Origin: Escarpia spicata
Lineage: Eukaryota; Annelida; Polychaeta; Sabellida; Siboglinidae
Direction: 5' to 3'
Assembly: GCA_963995525.1 (NCBI GenBank)
Contig: OZ023213.1
Coordinates: 53,324,808-53,388,807 of the forward strand
Length of the DNA: 64,000 nt
Made by a program: the position numbers and the translations under genes
Shown here: positions 35,880 to 47,488 of the stretch, piece after piece
Position numbering within the stretch: the first letter of the stretch is position 1
Layout of the letters: each line of letters starts with the position of its first letter
The notes under the pieces: generated by a model
What the model saw: the letters and a program-made list of their open reading frames with translations, nothing else
What the model was told of the DNA's origin: nothing
Database searches by the model: none

Positions 35880-36340
35880 AGTACATGCTCTTATATAACT
35901 CCAGTGTTTACCTTGAAGCACCATCATCTAACCCTGTACATGCACTGTCCTCGCATAACATCTGGATCATTCTGATTTCCATGTGCAACTACTAAGCTCT
36001 TTAATATGTTCCATAATCTCCCTTGATTCGCGGAGTCAAAGTCTTTTACAAAGTCCACGAAAGTTATATATAACGTTGTATGCCATATCATTATCTGCTC
36101 TTTTACATTTTGAAGAATTATATCTTTTCAAATGTGCCTCTTCTGCAGACGGCTTGTTCAACTCTGAATTTACTAATTTACCTCCGTACGTTATCATATA
36201 TAGTATCACTCCTCCGAACACTTTACTGGTGACATGTGTTAAAGTAATTACATTCCAATTTCCTCACTGTTCTTTGGTATCTTTATAATGAGTCCCTAGT
36301 TCCATGTCTTTGGAGTTTTCTACGGAATTATATCCGAAGA
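35880..36340 (-). pseudogene. Non-LTR reverse transcriptase fragment
   Basis: On the minus strand, pieces read like LGLIIKIPKNSEEIGM, then CSEE and further on TFVDFVKDFDSANQGRLWNI. The last is RT motif A (FVDFxKxFDSxNxxxLW) of RTE/L1-like elements, with the first catalytic Asp preserved. Stops and frame changes are frequent. No motif C was found. Confidence 0.55.
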
Positions 36341-37400
36341 AGCTTACAAGCCGATGCTCTGTTGTTGCCGTGTCTATTATCAGCAATTCTACTGTAAAGC
36401 AATTTTTTGTGTCCGACTTTCCCATTTAATCAAACACGACATTGTAAATATTAATAAATTCGTTGTTGTGATGTATCGTCTTTCAGTTGACCAATTAAAA
36501 TTGTTTTATGGTCCTTTTATGTATTAACATGAAGTTGCCGGGAGGTATTTCGAAACCATTCGCTAGATGGTGCCACACACTACCAGGAGGCGACTTGCAT
36601 GCTTTGCACAGGAACAATTAAGGACCCTATCCTACATGCAAGCAATAGCGTAGACATCAACGGGGATTTTCCGCGGCATAGGCGTGTTTATGGGGGGCCT
36701 GTAAGCACTTACCCCAATAGATCTTGCGAATGTTGCCTGCCTCATACCTTTTTGTATGGACCCCGTGACTGTACCCCCATTTTTTTTAATGTGCCCCCAT
36801 TGACAGAAGTTACGGCGGCGCAGAAACAAACAAATTCAATAGAACCCCTCCCCCAGTCTTCTGATGTGACCAGTCGAGCCGAAAAAAGCTGACAATCTGA
36901 AGTTAAGGCGGCGCGGCAGCGAATAATTTTCTTCACCATTTGGTTTGGCCCCAGTGGAGGTTTGTGTGCCCCCTCTGTAATTTGCCGTCACACAAAACAA
37001 CACCTCTGATTGGTTGAATAGTCAATTGTCCACCGTAATTCTGAAAAATTGCATTGGGCTTGAAACCGCTACACACTTAATTGCAGCACGCTGGCTTCAC
37101 CGTGTGTTTTTTACCAATCAGGGAAATTGTATTCACCGGGCGGGTTACTACTACCGGTGGCATGTTTTAGGGCCTGTCGGTTTTATAATTCTCACCATCT
37201 GTGTGAACTGGGAAGATAGGCTGGCCTCGTACACCAGAATGACTGTTACCGTCAGACGGTCGACTTATTTTATATGAGCATCTTATAAGATGATTGGTGA
37301 TAAAAACAGTAGCCACTTCCACCTATCTAACCTCCTTATAAGTATTTGTTTCCCAAGAAAAATAGGAAATTGACAAGAACATACCAAAGTCAAAAGAAAC
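36341..37400. other. No gene recognised
   Basis: A GC-richer part at 36640-36980 has several 'tgtgccccc', 'ggggg' and 'tttggcccc' phrases, perhaps part of an unrecognised transposable element. No protein domain could be identified. Confidence 0.35.
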
Positions 37401-38200
37401 TCTTACTTGTGCATACAAGTAAGCAGAAGAAAAATACTACTCTACACTCATCAGTGAATGTGAACTCTCCCATAATCCCGGTGACTCTCGACAAGCATGG
37501 ACAGTTACAAATCATGTGACCTACAAAAAATTAACACTTATGTGTACATTGAATGTGAAATCTCCGGAAGAAAGAAAATTTAATGGAAAAACCACTTTGA
37601 GAATCTGCTTGGCCTAGCATCTTCAGCAGCCGACACTGAACAAACCACAGAGAAAGAGGGGAGGAGAGGGAAGAGAGGTACAATCAACGAAAGAATCTCC
37701 TCTTTGCCATAAGAGAACGGAGAAGTAGGCGGTTTCCAAAGGAAGAAATCACAGAACATGTCGAGAATAACGCAGGATTTGTTGGACTGGCTATAAATGT
37801 GAATAAAACCAAGATAAGCACTATCAACGTACAATTGGAATGTAAAGTAACGAAGACGGCTAGTTGTAGACGACTTCCGGTATATAGGTTCCTGGATACG
37901 CTATACAAACAAAGAAGTTCACCAGCGCATTGCCCTAGCCTGGCAAACATGTAACAAGCTAGACCATATATGGAAGGGAAATATAAGAAGACCATATATG
38001 GAAGGGAAATATAAGAAGACCATATATGGAAGGGACATATAAGAAGACCATATATGGAAGGGACATATAAGAAGAACCCTTAACTTGTAAATCTTCACGT
38101 TCCACCGTTAAAAGAATAGTGTTGTACGGAGCAGATACCTGGACCATCACAAAAGAATTGGATAAACTAGACGGGAGAAACGATAATAGAAGATAAAACA
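37400..38200 (+). pseudogene. Non-LTR RT fragment with an internal 28-bp minisatellite
   Basis: Plus-strand pieces fit the linker and RT thumb of a LINE. SRQAWTVTNHVTYKK and SPEERKFNGK come first. Then AGFVGLAINVNKTKIS (the GLxINxxKTK block after motif C) and, after frame changes, VVLYGADTWTITKELDKL follow (VKxxxLYGxETW block). Four units of 28 bp ('accatatatggaagggaaat' plus 'ataagaag') lie at 37963-38076, grown from the local coding sequence. Because 28 is not divisible by three they break the frame. Confidence 0.6.
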
Positions 38201-38429
38201 TGTTTTATTAGCAACTCGGCTGAGTTGGATTCACATTAGGCAGTCGATAAAAGAATACAATTAATATAGTTAAACGTTACACAATATTATTTCATTCTTC
38301 TTTTTCATTTAAAGTTTATTGCCAGTTGTATAAAATTGTACATGGTACTAAAGAGTTACGATATCTGGTCGTCCGAATTCTTGGTAATGGATACATAATA
38401 CTGCCTCTTTAATATTTTTATTTGTTGAG

Positions 38430-39020
38430 ATATGTCAAATAAAAATGTTGCCACCCATATTATAATGTTTGGGGCAAATCATACAATTGTAACTTTTCAA
38501 ATAACGAATGATTATTAATTAGATCAAACGCTTTGCTAAAACCTAGCATTACAATTCGAACATAGGAATCCAGGTTATCAGTCGCCTCATACCACGTGTG
38601 TACCATTTCGACGAGAACGTCTGTCGTAGACGTTCCACCAGTTCAACCAAGTTGCCTAGAATCTATTTTTCCTTCAAATTTGTTATCCACCCATTTCATT
38701 ACGATTGACTCAAACGCCTTAGCAGCTATTGGAGTTAGTGATATTGGTTTAATTTTCTTTTCAATCGACATAGGTTGGTTTATTTTTGGCAACGGTATTA
38801 CGTTCGCCATTTTCCATTCCGTAGGAAGTACTCCTTCTCGTAGTGATGTATTGAAAATAGCAGTTAATGGAGGGACGAGGACGTCTGCGTGATTTCTTAA
38901 CACCCACGCAGGAATGCTATCAGGCCCTGTAGCTTTGTTCACCTTAACAGTCTGTAATGCGTTGAGAGTTGTCATAACACTGATGACATTTTGGTTTGAC
39001 AAATCCTTATTTACTGTCAA
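38430..39020 (-). pseudogene. Non-LTR RT fragment (fingers to motif A)
   Basis: The minus strand at 38643-39020 encodes KVNKATGPDSIPAWVLRNHA, NTSLREGVLPTEWKMANVIP and IKPISLTPIAAKAFESIV, the finger domain of an RT. After a frame change it continues with VRIVMLGFSKAFDLINN, a motif A in which the usual Asp at the start is replaced by Gly (LGFSKAFD). The palm beyond it is missing. It is truncated on both sides. Confidence 0.75.
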
Positions 39021-39554
39021 TAATTGATTGTCCTTATTTAAACGAGGTAAATGTTCACTTACAGATAAACACCAGAAAGTGCATCAATGTCCACTGGAGC
39101 AATAGGCTTACAAATGTAGAATGATATGGACATGCAAACAAACTCACAACCAAGATTCGCAGGAGACGCCTACAAAGCTGGCTATTATTATCGTAACACT
39201 GCGAAGATCCACTGTCAATATTCATCCTGTGGACACCCACAAAACAAACATCAAGATCAGCTGCTAAAACCTTGATATTGAAGAGACAGACCTTCAATCC
39301 CTGATATACGATCGACCCATATGGATACGGCTCATCTATGCTCCGGTCCTGGCCGACTAATGGTGGTAATCGTCATAGTTACGGTCGAGAAAAAAATAGT
39401 TCCACTCGAGGAATCAAGAGGGTGCAGTTGGATGTCTCAAACGGGGTGCAGTTGGATGTCTCAAACGGGGTGCAGTTGGTGTGACGTTTTATGGGAGTCT
39501 CAACTGGATGTAGCTGAAGGTTTGTTTGGTGCCTGGCGCAGGTCGATAAACACA

Positions 39555-39616
<62 letters not shown>

Positions 39617-40334
39617 CATACACGTTGCGGGCTTGCAAATTTCTTCCCTTTGACATAGTCCGGCAGTAGACCAGGAAACCTTGCAGTATGGTCCGGACAA
39701 CATTTTTTTGCAGTTTCTATAGCTTTTATGTGTCCTCATAAGGAATCCCAGTGAGGCCACCCAGGCACACTGTAACATTCTTAAAATATGGAAATTAGTG
39801 TCGTCATTATAAAAAAATTACAATTTCGCCAATATATCAGTAATTACTGACAATAGCACAACACGTGAGGTGTACATATCCATGTTTTGAATGTCTGCGG
39901 TAGTTCAAGATGTTTCCGATAAGATACAACACTCCGTTACCAAAAATCTTCAAATTACGAGCCGTCATTTGCATAATATTTAATTTAGCAAATATAACAG
40001 TGAACATGCTAGATAACACAACACAAGACGTGTCTCAACCTGTGTTTTGAGACTATACAATATCGACGAGGACATTCAGATAATAATTCTGCAAACCAAT
40101 TTCCTTTCCACATAATATGCAAATTAGCAGCAACCATTGAGAAAAATCTACATTTTTTCAATATCTTCTAAACTATTTATGACAGCTTTTCAAATGAGGT
40201 GTCAAACCCGATGTTCATAGGGTCAGGAAATGTGATGTTGCATCAAAAAGATTATTTGTTCGCTGGTAGTCAAACATTCTTAAATATGATATAAATGTAC
40301 TAACACCATTAACGAAACATCATGGCACTGTCTT
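39021..40334. other. Non-coding stretch with a (TA)n tract and a 25-bp doublet
   Basis: The phrase 'ggtgcagttggatgtctcaa' plus 'acggg' is repeated in tandem at about 39419-39475. A pure (TA)n run lies at 39557-39614. No gene signal was seen. Confidence 0.6.
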
Positions 40335-40399
40335 AGTAGTAGTAGTATTATTATTAGTAGTAGTATTAGTAGTAGTAGTAATAGTAATGGTAGTAGTAT

Positions 40400-40470
<71 letters not shown>

Positions 40471-40495
40471 GTAGTAGTAGTAGTAGTAGGAGTAG

Positions 40496-40536
<41 letters not shown>

Positions 40537-40556
40537 GTAGTAGTAGCAGCAGTAGC

Positions 40557-40600
<44 letters not shown>

Positions 40601-40775
40601 CAGCAGTAGCAGTAGTAGTAGTAGGAGTAGGAGTATCAGCAGTGGCATTATCCGCAGCAGTAGCAGTAACAGCAGCAACAGTTGCAGCAGCAGTAGCAGC
40701 AGCAATAGCAGCATCAATAGCTGTAGCAGTAGCAACATCAACAGCAGTAGCAGTAGATGTAGCAGCAGCATTAGC
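40335..40775. repeat. (TAG)n trinucleotide microsatellite, about 440 bp
   Basis: TAG repeats with interspersed TAT, GAG and CAG units, becoming CAG/CAA-rich towards 40680-40770. The long poly-Leu (minus) and poly-Val (plus) ORFs across it are artefacts of the triplet repeat. Confidence 0.95.
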
Positions 40776-40966
40776 AGTAGTATAGTTACATAATTACATG
40801 CATGCCGAAATAGTTACATAGCTACATACATACATATATAGTCATATAGTTACATGCGTACATAGTTATATAGTTACATATATACATACATAGTTACATA
40901 CATGCATACATAGTTACACACATAGTTACACAGTTACACGTAGCTACACACGTGCATGCAAAGTTA
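40776..40966. repeat. Degenerate 'atagttacat' tandem repeat
   Basis: Roughly 10- to 20-bp units of 'catagttacatac' type, continuing almost directly from the TAG microsatellite to the 3' tail of the LINE that follows. Confidence 0.8.
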
Positions 40967-43900
40967 CATAATAATAATAATAATAATAAGATAACTTCTA
41001 TTGCGCCTAAATCCTTGGAAATCAAGCTCAGAGGCGCATCAAAACAAAAGGGTTGGTCAATTTCAAAGTCCATAAGTAGTTTTCCAGTTGTCAACAGATG
41101 GGTCAAGGCGCTAGGGAGCTACGGTGGACAAGCAAGGTTGTAAAGATACGTTTTTAAATGACGACGGAATTTTGTAATATTTTCAACTGATCTAACACTA
41201 AGAGGAAGCATATTCCAAAGAGTTGGTGCAGCAACAGAAAAAGCCCTAGTTCCAATGTTAGTTTTGACTTTAGGAACAAAAAGTAGGTCAGAACTAGATG
41301 ATCGAAGCTGGATAGATTTTCTTACAGGAGTAAGCAATAAATGCAAATAAGATGGTTGCTTATTGGACAGTGCCTGATATGTAATGGTACAGATCTTAAA
41401 TATTATACGATATCGTACAGGAAGCCAATGTAAAGAATTCAAAAGTGGCACAGAGCGAGAAAAACGAGATCTTGTAACTACTCTTGCTAGACAATTTTGG
41501 ACACGCTGTAGTTTTGTGATATCCTTGCTAGCGATATTATAAAGGAGGGAATTGCAATAGTCATGTCTACTGCTAACAAGCGCTGTTGCAATAGTCTTAG
41601 CAACAGAAAATGACATATACCGGCGAATACGGCGAAGATCACGAATATGATAAAAACAGCAGCGACATGTTTGAGATATATGTTGTCGGAAATTGAAGTT
41701 ACTATCAAAGATTACTCCTAGATTCCGCACCGAGGTTGCTGGCGTGATGTACTGATTCAAAATACGCGTAGGGAAAAAACCATTCAGTTTACAACGCTGC
41801 ATTCGAGTACCAATAATGATCAATTCAGTTTTATTTGCATTTAATTTCAACTTGCTGTCAGTCATCCAATGAAAGATATCTTGAAGGCAATCACTAAGTT
41901 GGTTAAGGGAGCGATTTGTATCCGGGGTAGCCAACGAAATGTAGATCTGAGTATCATCAGCATAAAGATGATGATCTAAGTTATGTCTTTGTATAACAGA
42001 GCTTAGTGGCGTGGTGTAAAGAGTAAAAAGCAAAGGCCCAAGAACAGAACCCTGGGGAACACCAAATAAAGCCGGCAGTGCAGCTGAAAAGCAGTTCCCA
42101 ATCTTTATAGTTTGGTATCTATCAGTTAGATACGAAGAAAACCAGCTTAGAGCTGTGCCAGATATGCTTTACCATTATTAATGTTCAAGTTAATGTCATT
42201 ATGAACCTTTAAAAGGGCAGTCTCTGTTGAATGAAACTACTTATATGCTGATTGTGACACATTAGTTAAGACATTTGTGCTAAGGTGAGACTTTAGACGA
42301 CTTGCTACAACCTTCTTAAGAAGTGGTGTGACATGGGCGTATTTAAAATCATCAGGAAAACAGCCAGAGCAAAGTGAGGCATTTATAATATTTGTTTATA
42401 GGTCCAATTAGTGTATCGAGACATGCTTTTAGCAGTATTGTTGGAAATGGATCAAGTGCACAAGATTTATTTGGGGAGGACATAATTATTTTCCTAACTT
42501 CATCAACTGTTGCAGGTTCAAATGATACAAGTTGAGAATTTACTTGTGGAAAATCCACACTGACATTACTTATATTATGACGTGGGATAGCAGGAAGAAT
42601 GATACTGATTTTATTCTTGAAGTGACTAGAGAACGAATCACATAGAGATTTAATTGACACATGATCAGGTAACGATGGAGTAGGCCGTCTGTGTAGAATG
42701 TTATTGATGCAGTTCCATAACTGACGCGGATTATCAGACTTATTTATGACCATATCTGTAAAATAATCTGATTTAGCTTTAGCCATTTGTCTGTTACAGA
42801 GGTGACATTGCTTAGAATAACGCGATCTATCTAATGACGAGCGTGATTTACGCCATACACGCTCTAAATAACGACGACGCCTTTTAGATAGTATAATTTC
42901 GGAAGTCATCCATGGAGCCCGTGGACTTTCTGACACCCATTTGGATTTTATAGGTGCATGTTTGTCAAGTAGTGCATTGAGTACTTGACAGTACTGTTTA
43001 TATAAGTCAGATAGATGTTTTTTTGGATCTGTGATAAGGTCAGATATAAGGATATCAGCTATTAAAGCTGTAATGTCAATCCTATGAATGGCTCTGTAAG
43101 ACACATTGTGTTTCGATTGTAAAGGGGCTATAGAACCATTAATATTGGCAATGACAGTATGGTGGTCTGATAACCCATCTGGGACAGTAGGTGCTTGGAT
43201 ATTATTACAAGTTGAACGGGTTATCAAGAGGTCAAGCCAATGGCCATGTATATGTGTCGAAAAGGTAACATGTTGTTTCAAATCAAATGATGCCAGAATA
43301 TCATCAAACGTAGTTGTAGTTGAAGAAGGTATATCCAAATGTAGATTAAAATCACAAAGAATGTAAAATTCTGAGTGAATGACTGCCAGATTTTCCAACA
43401 TATCCTGAAAGTCTTCAAAAAAATTGGCCGGATGTCCTGGAGGGCGACAGATACAAACAAAGTGTGCGGAGAAAGAAGAATCTGAAATTTCAGCACAGAT
43501 GGACTCAAAACTAGAGTATTCAGGGTTAGAATGTAATTTAACTTTGAACTGCTGTGACATAAAAAAAACCAACACCACCTCCACGGCCGACTAAACGTGG
43601 TCGATGGTGAAAGGTGTAACCAGAAGGGGAAACGTCAGCAATGCATGCAGGTGTATCATGTGGTCTGAGCCAGGTCTCAGTTATAGCTAGAATGTTTATT
43701 TTCTGTGAAATTAATAAATCACAAAGTGAGGCTGTCTTATCTCGTACAGATCGAACGTTTGTAGTAGCCACCCGAATGTTTCGTCTAACAGATGGCCCAG
43801 GATTGAGACTTACATCTCCTGCTAGTAATACAATTATTGCTAATTTCAATGTAGGCGTAGAGCGGGGGATTGGCAGTAACTTTCTATTATAACAAACATG

Positions 43901-44075
43901 AAGACATGGCAGACTATGCAAAATTGAAATAGAATGATGAATTTTAGTGTGATTAGGAAAAAGCACATTAAAATGATTAGATCTCAATGGTTTGCATAAA
44001 ACAAAATCGATGTCCCTTACAACAACAGAGCAAGACAAGCAGAAAACACCAAATAGGAATAATGGTGACATAATT
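40967..44075 (-). mobile_element. CR1/L2-like LINE with 2A-like N-terminus, nearly full ORF2
   Basis: On the minus strand, ORF2 starts near 44071 with about 80 residues of leader. A 2A-like LLAGDVSLNPGP follows (end at 43793), then the endonuclease: TTNVRSVRDK, LAITETWL, RGGGVGFF, CDFNLHLD, HWLDLLIT, LSDHHTV. A frameshift lies in a T8/A8 run at 43561-43568. The RT begins with SPNKSCALDPFPT and FPDDFKYAHVTPLL (42300-42360). It has two internal deletions, one of which removes motif A. It resumes at SGTALSWFSSYL, with motif C as HLYADDTQIYIS, and ends in the CR1/L2 tail TLWNMLPLSVRS at 41119. The 3' UTR has a TGCGCCT...AGGCGCA stem and a (TTA)n tail. Loss of motif A makes it inactive. Confidence 0.85.
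43793..43819 (-). other. 2A-like peptide motif GDVSLNPGP
   Basis: Residues 85-93 of the upstream ORF read GDVSLNPGP, directly before the endonuclease. The 2A consensus is D-V/I-E-x-N-P-G-P, where the ribosome skips the last Gly-Pro bond. Here the Glu is Ser, the rest fits, and a hydrophobic stretch (LKLAIIVLLA) precedes as in 2A peptides. 2A at the ORF2 N-terminus is established for some CR1/L2-clade LINEs of marine invertebrates. Whether this variant skips is unknown. Confidence 0.65.
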
Positions 44076-44471
44076 ATGTTAGATTATTATCATATTTAGT
44101 AGAAAATAATAGACTAAAACCATATCATTTTATATCATATAGATAATAAATAGTAAAGAATGTTAAACCCAGAGCCAAGGCTAAGCCTACGGCGTAACTG
44201 CCGTAAGTAAACACTAAATTATATTTACAAGCTCAGTAGTCTCAATTTTAACAATAAAGCCTACTTTATTTAATTAGAAAATGTTGAACCGGGGCCAACT
44301 CCGGTAACTAAATTGAGACTTACAGGCCTATTAAGGGAGGAAGAACTATTTATATTTATTATAATTCACTCAGTCAGCCGTAGCCTTAGTCTTAGATAGG
44401 CAGAAACTGACTGTAGTATCAATCACTCAATGGCAATTAACTGCACCATGATTCCTTTTTAAATACCGTAT
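44076..44471. other. No gene recognised
   Basis: Probably the 5' leader of the LINE or flanking DNA. The words 'gccaaggctaagcc' and 'cggggccaactccggtaact' form small local repeats. No ORF1 could be found upstream of ORF2. Confidence 0.35.
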
Positions 44472-45420
44472 TTATTGTAATAATATAAAATGCCAATAGT
44501 AATCTAAAATGTCAATTGAAAAAAACTCACAGGCAGCATGTTTTGTAACTTTATCATTTAACAGTATAGAATTGTTGTTGTCAGCGTAAAGCTGTACTTT
44601 ATGTGCAATTCTTGTCCTCCACTCATCCTGCAGAATGTCTCTGAAGGCGTCTGACGCGGTCTCTTTTTGAGGAGGAAGAGAAGTAATTCTGCCACGCAAT
44701 GAAAGCTTTGTGTTTCTCCTCAAGCATTTTGGTGATCATCTTCATCGAAACAGTCCTAGTAGATTCTCTTTTTGGGTTCAAGCAGCAATTTGGATGATTC
44801 TGTCACCATTGTTTTAAACTGGTCTCACCTTTCTTTTGCGCCTCCAGTCAATGGCCCATGGTACATCAGCTTTTCGTCGCGGTTGGCTAAGAACCAACCG
44901 TTTTGACTGAGGTTTCCGATGACAAATGAGGGTTTAACAAACTTTGCTTTCTTACACTGCGTTCGGACAATATGTAACGAGATCTGACAAGAATGTGGTC
45001 ACTCCAGCACTTGGCCCCGCGCATGGCTAGTGTTAAAAATGGACGTCGCGATGTCTCGCCTACGAGTGATTGCACAAGGGATCAATTGCCACTGTTTTGA
45101 TCTGGAGTGCATCCATGTAGTCTTGTATTTATTGGATTCCCTGAACAAGGTTCTGGTGGTCGTCAGGTCTATTTATCCACATAAGCTGAGGTGTAGGAGG
45201 CCATTTGAGTTCACAATGCCTGATCCCAGAAACCATTTCCCATTGTTGGAGTCACTACCAACTCTGATGTTGAAGTTGCCAAGCAGTAGTACTTTGTCGC
45301 TTGAAGGGATTTGTTACGATGCAGTCGAGATCCTCATAGAACGTATCCTTGGTCTTGTCGCTGCTTGGTTGGTGCATAACCGCTAATGATCGTGACATGT
45401 CGAGAGGGGTTGGGGGGTTG
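44472..45420 (-). pseudogene. RTE-like LINE fragment: endonuclease end and linker
   Basis: On the minus strand the endonuclease part reads KDTFYEDLDCIVT (near 45340). In other frames it continues towards MRGAKCWSDHILVRSRY (45027-45075), the CWxDHxxVR end of RTE/L1-type apurinic endonucleases. The linker follows as KHKAFIAWQN-type text and DEWRTRIAHKVQLYADNNN (44570-44640). The RT is missing. It may be the same broad family as the RT pieces at 7378-8545 and 50329-50696, but they do not overlap, so this cannot be tested here. Confidence 0.65.
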
Positions 45421-46330
45421 AGGGGAATCGGAGTTTGAGCAATCGCTCGGCGATGTAGGTCGGGAGATCTGGAGATCTGGGAGTTGGGACTAGACATTTT
45501 CTAATCCCCTCCCTCAATTGGGGGTGAGCCGTGCTAGTCCTGAAAAGGCTGCTCAGTCACCTGGGAAGAAAAGAAGAAACATATATAATAAGAGATAAAT
45601 GAGATGTGCAATCACCCGCGCGAGAAGACTTTATAGTGGAAAAGACGTTGCACAGGAGCGATCCCACACTCTCCGCCTCGGAAGCCTGGATCCAGTGGTA
45701 CGAAGAATCGTCACGGCTGGAGGATGCCTTAACAGCATTGGATGGCCATGAGTTTTTCCATGCCTTGTCGTTCCCTTGGATCTCCTTTAAGCCTTGCATA
45801 ACTGCCTTTCTGATCTTTAGATCTCTTTAGAGATATCCTCAGCCCAGTCCGCCAGGACTGACTTTGCACGGCACGTCCCTAACTCATCGATGGTTTGAAA
45901 CCTATCGGCTAACCTCATCTGGCTTAGCCCGCCAGTCGAAGCGGTGTCCCGGGGTGTGACCTGTGTCGTATGCGAATAGCTACTTGGAGCCACAGGTGAG
46001 AACTGAGTGACAGATGGGGATGAAAGCAGGGGAACTACTCCGAAGAGAACGCCATGTTCCCCAGTCAGAGAATTCCTCTGTTTCCAGCAAACAAGTTTAA
46101 TCAATGTTCTCAAATATCCTTTATATATCTCAAATATCCGCTAAACATGTTGCACGTATTTATTATGCCACTTAAATAATTTAGCATAACTTAACTGCTT
46201 ATATATACATGGGTCGCCAATCCCGCAGCTAGAATTTGGGTGACTGCCAAAAACTTGAAAAAGGTTAAGAAACGCTAATCTACGGCTCTCCTGCAAGTTG
46301 AAGCTGTCGCAGTCATTCCATGGTTGCTAT
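45421..46330. other. No gene recognised
   Basis: Minus-strand ORFs of 80 and 98 codons (45557-45799, 45817-46113) stand directly upstream of the endonuclease remnant on its strand and could be its ORF1 or leader. No domain is recognisable. Confidence 0.3.
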
Positions 46331-46334
46331 ACTA

Positions 46335-46705
46335 GGCCGCGTTCAGAGTACGCGCCACGCCTTGCCGCGTCGCGACGTCGCGACCCGTCGAACAGTTAAA
46401 TTTCACGTACCACGACGTTCGCCGCATTAATGTGTTTTTTGACGAAAATGCCGCCATGCCTGAAACTTGGAACACTTTGGTTTTGCCAAAAGCTCAACTT
46501 GTCTTGCTTGAGTGAAACGAATCAACCATGCCGTTAAACACAGAATCTTCATCGAATGCTAAACTAACAATGGAAGCCATATTTCGAGACGTGATGGCGC
46601 GGTGCTCGTCGCTGCGTCAGCACGACGTAATTTTGAACGGAAAAATCGACTTCCTGGGTAAAAGCGACGTCTCGGTGTGTCGCGGCGCGAACTCTGAATG
46701 CGGCC
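46335..46705. mobile_element. Short TIR element, non-autonomous DNA transposon
   Basis: The left end GGCCGCGTTCAGAGTACGCG and the right end, reversed, GGCCGCATTCAGAGTTCGCG match at all but two of these bases. Similarity continues weakly inward (GCGACGTCGC on the left, GAGACGTCGC inverted on the right). The interior is GC-richer than the surroundings. A 67-codon ORF inside shows no transposase motif. I could not find a clear target-site duplication, so the superfamily is open. Confidence 0.6.
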
Positions 46706-46745
46706 CAGGTAACGGGGTTCACTTGAATTGAGACCAGTTACCTGT

Positions 46746-47056
46746 AGAGCGCGGTGGTGTAGTGATTAGAGCGTTGGACTATCAGTTGACAGATTCCGTG
46801 TACCTCTTCCTGCCGTTTCCAATCATGAGCAAGTTCATTCACACTACGTTGCTCTAGTTCCCTCATCTGTACTAATGTGCACCCAACTACAAACACTGGT
46901 GGATATATGTATACGAATAGTTTTCGCGCAGTAATTGTAGCGTTGCTTAAGGCTTCCCATAACAGTTGAGATGGTGTTCGATTGAACACGTCTACCATGA
47001 AATAAAATGAAAAGCGCTCAAAGCATTCCCAAAGGCTCCTTGCCGCTCTACATAAG
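46746..47056 (+). mobile_element. tRNA-like SINE
   Basis: The head 'gcgcggtggtgtagtgatta' followed by 'gagcgttggact' has the D-arm and anticodon-arm layout of a tRNA with an A box. The B-box region ('cagattccgtgtacc') is decayed. The tail has 'gaaaagcgctcaaagc' and 'ccgctctacataag', as in LINE-derived SINE tails. A 107-codon antisense ORF across it is spurious. Confidence 0.45.
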
Positions 47057-47167
47057 ACCATGCCTTTATTGGTTTATACATCATTGCCTAGGTTGGTCAC
47101 ACACGGCACAGACGTTTGATTATACAACGTGGGCCTCACATGCCATGGACGTGTGATTATATACATT

Positions 47168-47488
47168 TCACAAGTCACGTGTACAATGAGAACAACTAAA
47201 TCCATGTTTTGATAATATAAAAGAGTGCACTTCCCGTTTAGTTTGCACAACCAGGGCTGTCTGTTCGTGATCGTACAGCAGGTGATAATCTACTTTCTTC
47301 TTGCGATGGAACTTCCCTTCCACGTTTTGCATTGCGCATTCCATAAACATTATCGGAATGCGGAGGAACAGAGCGACCTTTGTCAGCTCCGCGCGCGAGT
47401 CCGCCACGAGGTCCTCGTAGAACATTACGTGGACAGGTCCTTCGAAATCGTTCATCCAATTCAAATGGAAACGGCGCCACGTTGACAT
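47168..47488 (-). pseudogene. WSCD-like sulfotransferase remnant, C-terminal part
   Basis: The frame from ATG 47488 encodes WRRFHLNWMNDFEGPVHVMF, followed by YEDLVADSRAELTKVALFL, then ECAMQNVEGKFHRKK. This matches the 3'-PAPS-binding half of WSCD-type sulfotransferases, where GPVxVxxYEDLxxDxxxEL and a later CAxxxxxGxFxR are conserved. A TGA stands three codons before the ATG and no AG acceptor follows it, so the frame cannot be reached by ordinary splicing. It is therefore probably a pseudogene piece. It pairs with the N-terminal piece at 49233-49471. Confidence 0.65.

Noticed and set aside
40280..40785. 163-codon poly-Leu and 132-codon poly-Val ORFs
   Set aside because: They arise from the TAG trinucleotide microsatellite and have no flanking gene structure.
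46528..46731. 67-codon ORF inside the TIR element as a transposase
   Set aside because: Too short, no DDE or DNA-binding motif, and it runs across the inverted terminal repeat.
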